NCBI GenBank assembly: GCA_002085025.1
Contig: MZGK01000021.1
Span: 1-43,262 of the forward strand
Direction of reading: 5' to 3'
DNA: 43,262 nucleotides
Source of the DNA: Candidatus Omnitrophica bacterium 4484_213
GTDB taxonomy: Bacteria > Omnitrophota > 4484-213
Made by a program: the position numbers and the translations under genes. The notes under the pieces are model-generated. The model made no database searches. It saw only the letters and a program-made list of their open reading frames with translations, and was not told the origin of the DNA. Of the stretch, positions 32,346 to 40,969 are shown in pieces. Position 1 is the stretch's first letter. Each line of letters opens with the position of its first letter.

Positions 32346-32812
32346 TGGGGACTGGAAACTGGGAACCTTTTGCTGTAGCCTGCGGCTTTCTTCATCTCCC
32401 TTTCTACTTCTCTTTTCTTTATCTTTTCCCGTTTATCATAAGCTCGCTTTCCCTTGGCAACGGCCAATTCTACCTTTGCTAGATCCCTCTTAAAATACAA
32501 CTTTAAGGGAATCAAAGCCATTCCTTTTTCGGCTACCTTTCCTGCCAATCTATTAATTTCTCTTTTATGAAGTAGGAGTTTTCGCAGCCGCAGAGGATCA
32601 TATTTTGCGTCACTACTCTGCGAAAAAGGACCGATATAGAGATTGGACAAAAAGACCTCTTCTTTCTCTATATGAGCAAAGCTATCTTTTAAGCTTACCT
32701 TTCCCTCGCGTAAAGATTTTACCTCACTGCCCTTTAGTTCAATCCCTGCTTCTAAGCTTTCTAAGATAGTATAATCATATCTTGCCTTGCGGTTGGTGGC
32801 TATTGCTTTCAT
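32318..32812 (-). CDS. smpB: SsrA-binding protein SmpB
   Basis: ATNRKARYDYTILESLEAGIELKGSEVKSLREGKVSLKDSF; C-terminal tail RFPVSSPQGGKMVSTG is encoded in the adjacent repeat. Confidence 0.96.
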   Translation of the reverse strand: MKAIATNRKARYDYTILESLEAGIELKGSEVKSLREGKVSLKDSFAHIEKEEVFLSNLYIGPFSQSSDAKYDPLRLRKLLLHKREINRLAGKVAEKGMALIPLKLYFKRDLAKVELAVAKGKRAYDKREKIKKREVEREMKKAAGYSKRFPVSSPQGGKMVSTG

Positions 32813-32843
32813 ATTTTACCATATAGAGCCAAAATAGTCAAAG

Positions 32844-34082
32844 TTAAAACTTCTTTTTACGCCAATTTTCTTCTATTTTTTCTAGACTAAAATAGCATTT
32901 TTGCCGAAAGGCGTCTTCGATACTTTCTCCTTCCTTTAATTTCTCCAATATCTTCTTAATCCGCCACATTCCGTATTCGTCAATTATATAACTTACAAAG
33001 CAATAAGATTGCTGGTAAGCACGAGTAACGAGCTCGGGAGAAGCGCAGGAAAAAGCAATTTCCAAATCCCTAAGAGAAAAAAAGCCTCTTTCTTTTAATA
33101 TTTTATAAAAGCGCTCTAATTCTGCTGAAGGGCCCGGATATTGTTCATATTGGGCTAACCCCTCGTTAAGCCAGATTGGGCAATTTCCTCCTGCCAAATC
33201 GCGCACCAAAACATGGGTATATTCGTGACGGAGAACTTCTTTGAGTTTGCCTTTTATATCTAAAACCTGGTCAGCGGAGATTCTGATTTTACCGTCATAG
33301 ACCCCTAAGGACCTTGTATTTACTAACTTTTGATAATCATCGGTTGAATAGACCAAAACAATTACTTTGTAGTGAGGAAAATAATTGAAGTCCTGGCCAA
33401 CCTCCCGATATGCCTGCTCTAAATAATCCCTAATTTTATACTCCTGATTTCGGACGGCATTTTCCTGATAGCGAATATCAAAGTGGTAATTGCTGACTTT
33501 ATCCAACTTACTCTCTACCTCAATCTCCTGCGAAATTTTTTCTAATCTTCGCTTTATTCCCTCCTGCTCGGGGTTTATTTCTAAACATCTTTGCCAATAC
33601 TCCTTTGCTTCTTTTACCTTCTGACTATCGTAGCAAACATCCCCCAATAGAGAAAGAGCATCGGGATTATCCTTATCGTAAGATAATGCCTGCTTTAAAA
33701 ATCTTTCTGCTTCTCGGTATTTCCTATTTTGAAAATATTCATAACCCTGGTTAATGCATAAAGCAGTTATGTTTTTAATCAACAAAGGAGTCCTTTGCAA
33801 CTCTAGCGTCTTCTTTAAAATATCAATTGCCTCTTCTGTCTTGCCCTCGTCGGCTAATTTCAGGGCATAATTATTATAAGCAGTGCAGAGATTTCTTCTG
33901 ATAGTCTCATTATTGGGAAATTGCCTTGAGGCAATTTTAAACTGCAAAATTGCCTCGCGATATTCTCCTCTATTTAATGCCTCTATTCCCTTTTGATTAT
34001 GGTTCTCCCTGGCAGGGACATTGGGAAGAAAAAGGAATAAAAAAAGAAATAAAACTAAATAAATCTTTAGTTTTTTAGGCAT
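32844..34082 (-). CDS. TPR protein with gluzincin (peptidase MA-like) domain
   Basis: TPR-like helices; LRHEYTHVLVRDLAGGNCPIWLNEGLAQYEQ (HExxH..E). Confidence 0.85.
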   Translation of the reverse strand: MPKKLKIYLVLFLFLFLFLPNVPARENHNQKGIEALNRGEYREAILQFKIASRQFPNNETIRRNLCTAYNNYALKLADEGKTEEAIDILKKTLELQRTPLLIKNITALCINQGYEYFQNRKYREAERFLKQALSYDKDNPDALSLLGDVCYDSQKVKEAKEYWQRCLEINPEQEGIKRRLEKISQEIEVESKLDKVSNYHFDIRYQENAVRNQEYKIRDYLEQAYREVGQDFNYFPHYKVIVLVYSTDDYQKLVNTRSLGVYDGKIRISADQVLDIKGKLKEVLRHEYTHVLVRDLAGGNCPIWLNEGLAQYEQYPGPSAELERFYKILKERGFFSLRDLEIAFSCASPELVTRAYQQSYCFVSYIIDEYGMWRIKKILEKLKEGESIEDAFRQKCYFSLEKIEENWRKKKF

Positions 34083-34087
34083 AACAT

Positions 34088-34299
34088 AGCTTTGTCGGAA
34101 GCGAAGCCTCGGACAAAGCTACTTTTGCGTTTTGCGAAGTCTTTGCGTCTTGGCGGTTCTTTTTTTGCGTCTTGGCGGTTCTGGTGCCGAAGCGGGGATT
34201 TGAACCCCGATGAGATTGCTCTCACTAGCTCCTGAAGCTAGCGCGTCTGCCAGTTCCGCCACTTCGGCAAGTTTGTCCGAAGTTTCGCTTCGGACAGTC
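34088..34299. repeat. TTTGTCCGAAG-type hairpins bracketing tRNA-Leu, plus tandem TTTGCGTCTTGGCGGTTCT
   Basis: agctttgtcggaagcgaagcctcggacaaagct and gtttgtccgaagtttcgcttcggacag; tttgcgtcttggcggttct at about 34142 and 34164. Confidence 0.75.
34182..34268 (-). tRNA. tRNA-Leu(CAG)
   Basis: GCCGAAGTGGCGGAACTGGCAGACGCGCTAGCTTCAGGAGCTAGTGAGAGCAATCTCATCGGGGTTCAAATCCCCGCTTCGGCACCA. Confidence 0.95.
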
Positions 34300-34573
34300 A
34301 AAATCCAATCTCAAAACTCTCAAACTCTCCTGTTGCTTCCTCCCATGCGACTTCTACATCTCTAATATACCTTCCCAAAAAACTTTTCTGAATCTGCTGC
34401 ATAAAATCCTCTAAGAGACCTTTCTCCCCTTCAGCAACTACCTCTACTCTTCCGTCTCTGAGATTCTTTACCCACCCCTTCAGACCTAAAGATAGAGCAA
34501 TCCTCTCGGCAGTAAACCTAAACCCTACTCCCTGAACATAACCTGAATAAAAGAGATGGATGCGCGAAATCAT
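34298..34573 (-). CDS. Acylphosphatase
   Basis: [41 protein letters not shown]. Confidence 0.95.
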   Translation of the reverse strand: MISRIHLFYSGYVQGVGFRFTAERIALSLGLKGWVKNLRDGRVEVVAEGEKGLLEDFMQQIQKSFLGRYIRDVEVAWEEATGEFESFEIGF

Positions 34574-35028
34574 ATAAGTTTAATTATTCCCTTTGCCCCC
34601 AGCGTTATCAATATCCCGGCAATGATAACCCCACCAGTCATTGCCGCAAAAGCCAAACGATGTTTCATCCCCAACAAAAATGCGGCTATTGAGCCAGCCC
34701 AGATACCCGAACCGGGTAGGGGTATGGCCACAAATAGCATCAGACCGAACCAACCATATCTCTCTACTATTCTCGTCTTTCGCCTGGTGTGATAAAAAAC
34801 CCATTCTAAGACATTGTGCCCTATCTGAGAATGCCTGCTGAGCCAATCGGAAAAGTGCTCTAAAAACCACAAAATCGGAATTATCGGAGTCAGATTACCT
34901 AATAGCGAGGCAACAAAGGCATAACCAGGCGGTAGGCGAAAATTAACAATCGCTATGGGAATTGAACCTCGTAGTTCGGTAATCGGCAGCATCGCCAATA
35001 AAAAGGTAAGAAATATCTTGCTTAACAT
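34570..35028 (-). CDS. Small multidrug export family membrane protein
   Basis: [18 protein letters not shown]..; [32 protein letters not shown]. Confidence 0.85.
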   Translation of the reverse strand: MLSKIFLTFLLAMLPITELRGSIPIAIVNFRLPPGYAFVASLLGNLTPIIPILWFLEHFSDWLSRHSQIGHNVLEWVFYHTRRKTRIVERYGWFGLMLFVAIPLPGSGIWAGSIAAFLLGMKHRLAFAAMTGGVIIAGILITLGAKGIIKLI

Positions 35029-35030
35029 TG

Positions 35031-35843
35031 TTAAAAGATTTCCAAATCTGAAGTTTTAACCCAGCCTGTTTTTTTATCGGAACGTTCAATTTTGCACCAG
35101 GAGTCTTTGAGTGAGACTACATAAATTTTCATACCTTCATAGAGAGTAAAATGTGTTGTCGCTGTATCAAACGGTTCAAATTTAGCATCTGTCTTTTCTG
35201 CAATTATTACCGCTTCTTTACCCGCTACTGAGGCTTTCTCAAATAGTGCAATAGAAAATAGGACAAAAATAATAATCAAAATCGCCAATGTGCCAGCCCT
35301 GTATTTTCTGATAGAGGGAATATACATAGTCAGCGAGATAACCAAGAGAATCATTGTAAATATTACGGCTAAAGAAAAAGCCAATCCATCAATGGTAAAC
35401 AAAGAAAATACCCGAGCAAAGGCGATTCTATACCCTTGGGTTTTGGTTTCAATAACACCCCCTTTTATCAATGACCTTGCGTATTCATAGTTCGATTTTA
35501 AATCACTGTCTCTGGGGATGAGCCGCTTTGCTTTTTCATAATTGAGGATTGCTTTACCAAGCTTACCCTTCTTAAAATAAGAATTTGCCAAATTATAATA
35601 AAGATTGCCACTTTCAAACCCTGAATTTAATACTTCTTCATATGCCTTTATTGCCTTATCATATTTTTCTTCGGAATAGTAGGTGTTTGCGCGGTAGAAG
35701 TTGCTCTGAACATCTGCATAAAGCACAGGGCAAAGAGCAGAAAACACAAAGTAGAATAGCATGGTACACAAAACAGAGCGCATTAAAGTGCTTAAAGTTT
35801 CTAAGTGCCTAAAGTGCCTAAAATTCTTACCTTCCATTTGCAA
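35031..35843 (-). CDS. BatE-like TPR/SH3 membrane protein (start probably MRSVLCTML at 35783)
   Basis: Signal peptide, TPR (NLYYNLANSYFKKGKLGKAILNYEKA), C-terminal SH3-like VSLKDSWCKIERSDKKTGWVKTSDLEIF. Confidence 0.8.
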   Translation of the reverse strand: MQMEGKNFRHFRHLETLSTLMRSVLCTMLFYFVFSALCPVLYADVQSNFYRANTYYSEEKYDKAIKAYEEVLNSGFESGNLYYNLANSYFKKGKLGKAILNYEKAKRLIPRDSDLKSNYEYARSLIKGGVIETKTQGYRIAFARVFSLFTIDGLAFSLAVIFTMILLVISLTMYIPSIRKYRAGTLAILIIIFVLFSIALFEKASVAGKEAVIIAEKTDAKFEPFDTATTHFTLYEGMKIYVVSLKDSWCKIERSDKKTGWVKTSDLEIF

Positions 35844-35944
35844 CTCCTAACTTCCCGTTTAAAGTGCCTGAAGTTTCTAAGTGCCTAAAGTGCCTAAAAT
35901 TAACTTTAGGCACTTTACAATTTTAGCTCACTTTAGGCACTTTC
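35786..35944. repeat. TTTAGGCACTTTAGGCAC family
   Basis: aagtttctaagtgcctaaagtgcctaaaattaactttaggcactttacaattttagctcactttaggcacttt; further copies at about 37862-37908, 38744-38816, 39813-39848, 40652-40692, 40952-40986. Confidence 0.9.
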
Positions 35945-37875
35945 TAGACTTTCTTCCTCTCCAGATAATCAATGACCTTACGCATATCATTAAAGACAAT
36001 CTCTGCTTTAGATTTGTCAAACTCTCCTACAGCCTCTGCCCTCTGCCCTATGCCCTTTGCCTCTCCTAAGGGCGCATAGCGGGCCATATCGCAAGCGCTA
36101 AGGACACCAGTTAATTTATCTAAAATTTCACCATCTATATTTTTAGTCTCTAATATTTTCTTAACTGCATCAATAGTTACGGCACCTGCAGGCAGGTGAA
36201 GCTTATCCGCCAGATATCCTATTAAGGTCTTATGGACGCAATCGAAAAACTCTCCGCTTTTTCCCTGCTCTAAAAATCTTCGTGCCCTTGTAATTCCTTG
36301 TCGAGCTTTCACCGGTGCCTGCAGACGTCTGGCATATCGTTCATCGCTCTTAAGCTTCTCTTGATGTTTACGAAAAGTTACCAGAGCACTAAAAACAATC
36401 AATATAAGTAAGTGATAAAACCAAAAACCTGCTCTCTGATAAGGATACTGGTCTATTCGTTTCAATCTTCCCGGCGATTCCTTAATATAAACAATATCTC
36501 TACCTAAAAGTTCCTCCTTGGCTGCCTTTACAACAGCTTGGGGGATTTCCACAATTTTTAATTCACCGCCTTCTGGTTTGCTTACCGAGATTGGAAAAGG
36601 CCCCTCTACAAGTGAACAGTACTTTCCCGTGTGAGGATTAAAGAAATTGAAGGTTATTTTAGGAATTTCTTTTACCTTCTCTGATTGGGGAATAAGTACC
36701 TGCTCAAAAACCTTAGCGCCTTGACCTTGTTTTGCCTGCGGCTGGTAAACCTTAAATCCTTCTTTTGAATTTAGAACAGGGCTGGATACGGTATCAAAAT
36801 TCCCTGTTCCAGTTATAGTCATTGTTACTGTAATTGGGTCGCCGGCCTTTACTTCTTTGGGTGAAACCTCGGCTTTAAATTGGAAATTACCAATCGCTCC
36901 CTTAAAATTAGCCGGTTTGCCTTCACTGGGTAATGGTCGGACGCTAATCTTCAAAGGTGATGATGTAACCTGAAATGGATAGGCTTCGTAGCGCCCAAAA
37001 AAGTCGTTAAATATATCCTCGTCAAAAAATCGGCCAAAGAAATCATTATCAAATCCAAAGAAATCATTATCAAATGGTGTGCGTCTGCGTCTTTGCCGCT
37101 TATGAACTATAAGATTGCAATCTACTTTAGCCGGGCCTAAGAGAAATTGGCCAGGTTTCACCGCAAACATATTAGTATTAAATTCAATAACATCATAAAC
37201 AATGCCGCCAATAGTCTGACGGTACTGTTTAGGCTCTCCAAATTCTTTTATGGAAAAACCTTCGTGCTCAAATTTCGGATATTGAATGTCCCTCACTCCC
37301 AGACGGTTTATATATAGTTTTATAAATAAGGGGATAGACTCATTCACATAAGGTTGCAATTTCCCGGCTTTAACGGTAAGAAAAATCCTATCCTTTAACT
37401 CTTCTTCTGAGATTGTTCCCTGAGCAGTGCTGGGTCTTTGAGTTTGTCGTGGCGGTGGTGACGGAGCGGATACAACCTCAACGGTTAAAGCCTGAGAAGT
37501 AAAGGTTTCTCCATTAATAACCACCGAAAAAGGTCCAATCTCAAATTTTCCTGTTTTTAATGGTATTAATGTATAAATATGGGTTATGGAAGAAGAAACC
37601 CGACCATTGACAACAGATATCCTTGTTGAAGGACCAAGATAGCGCACCTGAAAGCCATCAATCCCACCAATATCTGGCGCAGATACATTCTGCGTCCCAT
37701 AAAATGATAAGTTAAGTTGCAGGTTCTCTCCTAAAGAAACAGTTTTCCGATCTACAGTTGCTTCAAACCGTATATCAGAAGCAAGAACCACTCCTTCTAA
37801 AACCACCAACAATAATAAAACAATAATAACTTTTTTCAGCATCTCTTTAATGAACTGAAAAATAACTTTAGGCAT
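35944..37875 (-). CDS. BatD family protein (oxygen tolerance)
   Basis: Signal peptide; LGENLQLNLSFYGTQNVSAPDIGGIDGFQVRYLGPSTRISVVNG; KAGDPITVTMTITGTGNFD. Confidence 0.88.
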   Translation of the reverse strand: MPKVIFQFIKEMLKKVIIVLLLLVVLEGVVLASDIRFEATVDRKTVSLGENLQLNLSFYGTQNVSAPDIGGIDGFQVRYLGPSTRISVVNGRVSSSITHIYTLIPLKTGKFEIGPFSVVINGETFTSQALTVEVVSAPSPPPRQTQRPSTAQGTISEEELKDRIFLTVKAGKLQPYVNESIPLFIKLYINRLGVRDIQYPKFEHEGFSIKEFGEPKQYRQTIGGIVYDVIEFNTNMFAVKPGQFLLGPAKVDCNLIVHKRQRRRRTPFDNDFFGFDNDFFGRFFDEDIFNDFFGRYEAYPFQVTSSPLKISVRPLPSEGKPANFKGAIGNFQFKAEVSPKEVKAGDPITVTMTITGTGNFDTVSSPVLNSKEGFKVYQPQAKQGQGAKVFEQVLIPQSEKVKEIPKITFNFFNPHTGKYCSLVEGPFPISVSKPEGGELKIVEIPQAVVKAAKEELLGRDIVYIKESPGRLKRIDQYPYQRAGFWFYHLLILIVFSALVTFRKHQEKLKSDERYARRLQAPVKARQGITRARRFLEQGKSGEFFDCVHKTLIGYLADKLHLPAGAVTIDAVKKILETKNIDGEILDKLTGVLSACDMARYAPLGEAKGIGQRAEAVGEFDKSKAEIVFNDMRKVIDYLERKKV

Positions 37876-37910
37876 TTTAGGTGCTTAGAAACTTTAGACA
37901 TTTCTCAAAA

Positions 37911-38732
37911 CTACCAATCCTTGAGTACAGGCGGATAATATCTCCCTCTTGCTTTTCTCTGCATATTACCGACTGACTGGTCCTGCTGGTCATAACGCTC
38001 AAGTAACATCCTTGCTTCCTCTTCCGACATCTCCCCTTCTGCTTCTTGTTCCGCTTCATAGCCTTTAGCTTGTTCTATATCCTGTTCTTTTTGTTTATCT
38101 TCTTTTTCTTCGTCTTTCCGGGCAGCTTCCCGCTGTTTATGTTCATCTTTTTTTTCTTCTCCCTCTGCCTTTTGCCCTCTACCCTCTACCTGTTTCTCTT
38201 TATCCTCCGAGCCCTTAGCCGAGGAGGATTGTCGCTTTAACTTATCTAAAAGAATTTTAAGCTCTCTTTCTACAAATTCATGGTTGTATTTGGCATTGAT
38301 ATCCTTCTCATTTAATTCTATTGCCCGTTTATAGTAATCAAGCGCTTCGCGATACAAACCAACAGCTGAGGATAGGTCCGTATTTTTTTTAAGCGTGCCT
38401 AAACGATATTTGCTGTTTCCTATATTGTAAGCCGCCTTTTCTTCAATCTTGGGATTGTCGCTAAGCAATGCTTTGTTGAAAGCCTTGATGGCTTTTTCAT
38501 AATCTCCTTTCTGGTATAATGCTGCACCCATGTTAAAGTTAACTACATCAGAGTCAGGCATATCAACCTTAGCCTCATTGTAATATTTTAAAGCCTCATC
38601 AAACTTGCCCTGACGGTAAAAGCTATTTCCCTCTTTTACGCTGGCAGGGGCAGATGCAGCAAAACAAAGAGACTGCTTGAAAAATATAATGGTAACCGCT
38701 AAACAAGATATTACAAAGATTTTCCTGGACAT
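37911..38732 (-). CDS. BatC-like TPR protein
   Basis: TPR repeats, low-complexity Lys/Glu/Gln region, C-terminal ..ARGRYYPPVLKDW. Confidence 0.82.
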   Translation of the reverse strand: MSRKIFVISCLAVTIIFFKQSLCFAASAPASVKEGNSFYRQGKFDEALKYYNEAKVDMPDSDVVNFNMGAALYQKGDYEKAIKAFNKALLSDNPKIEEKAAYNIGNSKYRLGTLKKNTDLSSAVGLYREALDYYKRAIELNEKDINAKYNHEFVERELKILLDKLKRQSSSAKGSEDKEKQVEGRGQKAEGEEKKDEHKQREAARKDEEKEDKQKEQDIEQAKGYEAEQEAEGEMSEEEARMLLERYDQQDQSVGNMQRKARGRYYPPVLKDW

Positions 38733-38806
38733 TTGACTACAGTAAAGTGACTAAAGTTTCTAAATGCCTAAAGTGAGCTAAAATTAACTTTAGGCACTTT
38801 CTAACT

Positions 38807-39811
38807 TTAGGCATTTTTCCTCCTTTCACTTATAAAAAGCTCTCCTAAAAGTAAAAGAAATGCTAAGACTAAGGGAATCTGAAAGCGTTCTTCAAATTGC
38901 CTGGCTAATTTACTCTCCAGTTCTCGCTTTTCCATTTTGGAAAGTTTCTCTTTATAAATCAAGTCTAAGCCGAACTCAGTAGCCCCGGAACGGACATAAC
39001 TGCCACCGGTAGCAAGGGCTATCTTCTGTAAGGTAGTTTCATCTAATCTGGATTTAACCACATTACCCTGACGGTCTTTTAAAAATGTCTTGTTACCTTT
39101 CTCATCTGTAAGGGTAATTAATTCACCTTGAGGTGTGCCGATACCGATACAAAATATTTTCACTCCTTCTTTTTTTGCCTCCTCAGCGGCTTTTTCAGGA
39201 TTACTCTCATGGTCTTCACCATCACTAATAAGAATTAGCACCTTGTATTTTTTTAATCCCCCTTCATAACTTCTCATCGCCTCTTTTATTGCTTTTGAGA
39301 TTGAGGTGCCGCCGCGGGGAATTATATTGACATTCAAACTATTCACTGAAAGAAGAAATCCGCCGTAATCTACAGTTAAAGGACATTGCAAAAACGCCTC
39401 ACCGGTAAAGGCAATGAGCCCCACACGATCGCCTTTTAAGTGTCGGGTGAAATCTTTTAGAGCCAGTTTTGTCCGTTCTAATCTATTGGGTTTGACATCG
39501 GTGGCTAACATACTTTTGGAGGTATCTACGGCGATAATAATATCCAGACCTTTGCGCTTTATCTCCTGCCAGTGGAATCCCCACTGTGGACGCAAAAAGG
39601 AAAGAACGATCAAAAAAACTGCCAAGATCATTAAAATGATTTTAACTCTTTGGTTTCTCTTATCTAACGAAGAGGTTAAATCTGCAATAAGGTTCTTCTT
39701 CGCAAATCGCTCCATTGTGGCTTTTCTTTTTTTAGATGACCAAAGATAAAATCCGGCAAGCGCTACTATAATCCACAATAGATGTAATGCTCCTAAATTA
39801 GCAAATCTCAT
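38807..39811 (-). CDS. BatB-like VWA-domain protein
   Basis: IIIAVDTSKSMLATDVKPNRLERTKLALKDF (MIDAS); GDRVGLIAFTGEAFLQCPLTVDYGG. Confidence 0.9.
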   Translation of the reverse strand: MRFANLGALHLLWIIVALAGFYLWSSKKRKATMERFAKKNLIADLTSSLDKRNQRVKIILMILAVFLIVLSFLRPQWGFHWQEIKRKGLDIIIAVDTSKSMLATDVKPNRLERTKLALKDFTRHLKGDRVGLIAFTGEAFLQCPLTVDYGGFLLSVNSLNVNIIPRGGTSISKAIKEAMRSYEGGLKKYKVLILISDGEDHESNPEKAAEEAKKEGVKIFCIGIGTPQGELITLTDEKGNKTFLKDRQGNVVKSRLDETTLQKIALATGGSYVRSGATEFGLDLIYKEKLSKMEKRELESKLARQFEERFQIPLVLAFLLLLGELFISERRKNA

Positions 39812-39820
39812 AATAAGTGA

Positions 39821-40648
39821 CTAAAGTTGTAAAGTGTCTAAAGTGAACGCCTCAGTTTTGCTGGCAATATCTATTAAGGTATCTTCATCAATATCTATCT
39901 TTATTGATTGGTAAACCTTATTACCAAAGAAATCTCTTGCCGGATAAGGAGCCAAGCCTCTGGTGCCCGCGCCAATAGTATACACCTTTATCTCTAAAGA
40001 CCGGGCGGCCTCGGCGGCTAAAGAGGGTGAAATATCACCGGCATTGTTCCTTCCATCGGTTAATAAAATAACTACTTTACTCTTGGCTTTTGTATCTTTA
40101 AGCCGATTTAGACTGGAGGCCAGCCCCAAACCTATGGCTGTACCATCTTCAATCATTCCTATCTTGACACGCTCAAGGTTTTGAAGCAACCAGTTATAAT
40201 CAAGAGTCAGCGGACTTACAGTATATGCTTGCGCTGCAAACGCTACGAGTCCTATGCGGTCATTTTCTCTACCTTGGATGAATTTTTGGACAACATCTTT
40301 TACCGCATCCAGACGGTTGACTCTCTTACCTCTCAATGTAAAGTCCTCAGCCAGCATACTTGTAGAAACATCTAAGGCTAAAACAATATCAATACCTTCG
40401 GTTTCAATCTTAGTTTCCTCCAGGGGTTCTTGAGGTCTAGATAAAGCCACTGCTATCAGGCAAAGGGCTATAATCCGGAGCAAGTATACATTCTTGGCGA
40501 GAACCACTCTCAGGGATGGCTTCACTCGCTTAAGAAGCTTATCTGTAGAAAAAGTGAGGCTTGCCCTGATTTTTCTCTTCCGTAAATAGTATGCTCCTGC
40601 TAAAACGAGAGGAATCAATAATAAAAATAAAGGATTCTGAAAAGTCAT
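39821..40648 (-). CDS. BatA-like VWA-domain protein, probably C-terminally truncated
   Basis: IVLALDVSTSMLAEDF; GLVAFAAQAYTVSPLTLDYNWL; C-terminus AFTLDTLQL lies in a TTTAGGCAC repeat and no C-terminal TM helix remains. Confidence 0.88.
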   Translation of the reverse strand: MTFQNPLFLLLIPLVLAGAYYLRKRKIRASLTFSTDKLLKRVKPSLRVVLAKNVYLLRIIALCLIAVALSRPQEPLEETKIETEGIDIVLALDVSTSMLAEDFTLRGKRVNRLDAVKDVVQKFIQGRENDRIGLVAFAAQAYTVSPLTLDYNWLLQNLERVKIGMIEDGTAIGLGLASSLNRLKDTKAKSKVVILLTDGRNNAGDISPSLAAEAARSLEIKVYTIGAGTRGLAPYPARDFFGNKVYQSIKIDIDEDTLIDIASKTEAFTLDTLQL

Positions 40649-40693
40649 GATAAAAGTGCCAAAAGTTTTAAGTGCCTAAAATGCCTAAAGTTA

Positions 40694-40960
40694 TTATTTT
40701 CTCTTTCGAGCAATAGAAGTAAATAGCGCTAGAAGTTCGCTACTTTTATTCTCAAAATCAGCCAAACTAACAGATCTATTAGCCTCCCGGTAATTTGCTC
40801 CTATGGAAGTCTCGCTTTTTATTACTTGGTAACGTATGATATTACTAACTGCGTTATTAGGTAATTGAAATGCAATATTTATAATCATCAACGCAAAATC
40901 TTTGGTCCGCTTTTCTAATTTTCTAGCAAATTCTCTATTACTCTTATCCATTTTAGGCAC
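40694..40960 (-). CDS. Four-helix-bundle protein (23S rRNA-intervening-sequence protein family), shortened
   Basis: EFARKLEKRTKDFALMIINIAFQLPNNAVSNIIRYQVIKSETSIGANYREANRS; about 30 central residues appear missing before SSELLALFTSIARKRK. Confidence 0.8.
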   Translation of the reverse strand: MPKMDKSNREFARKLEKRTKDFALMIINIAFQLPNNAVSNIIRYQVIKSETSIGANYREANRSVSLADFENKSSELLALFTSIARKRK

Positions 40961-40969
40961 TTTGAAACT

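Noticed and set aside
34119-34301. 60-aa [43 protein letters not shown]
   Set aside because: It is the translation of the tRNA-Leu gene and its flanking hairpin; no independent protein signal.
35031-35843. Annotated start MQMEGKNFRHFRHLETLSTL as a real N-terminus
   Set aside because: These codons are TTTAGGCAC repeat units; the signal peptide begins at the Met at 35783.
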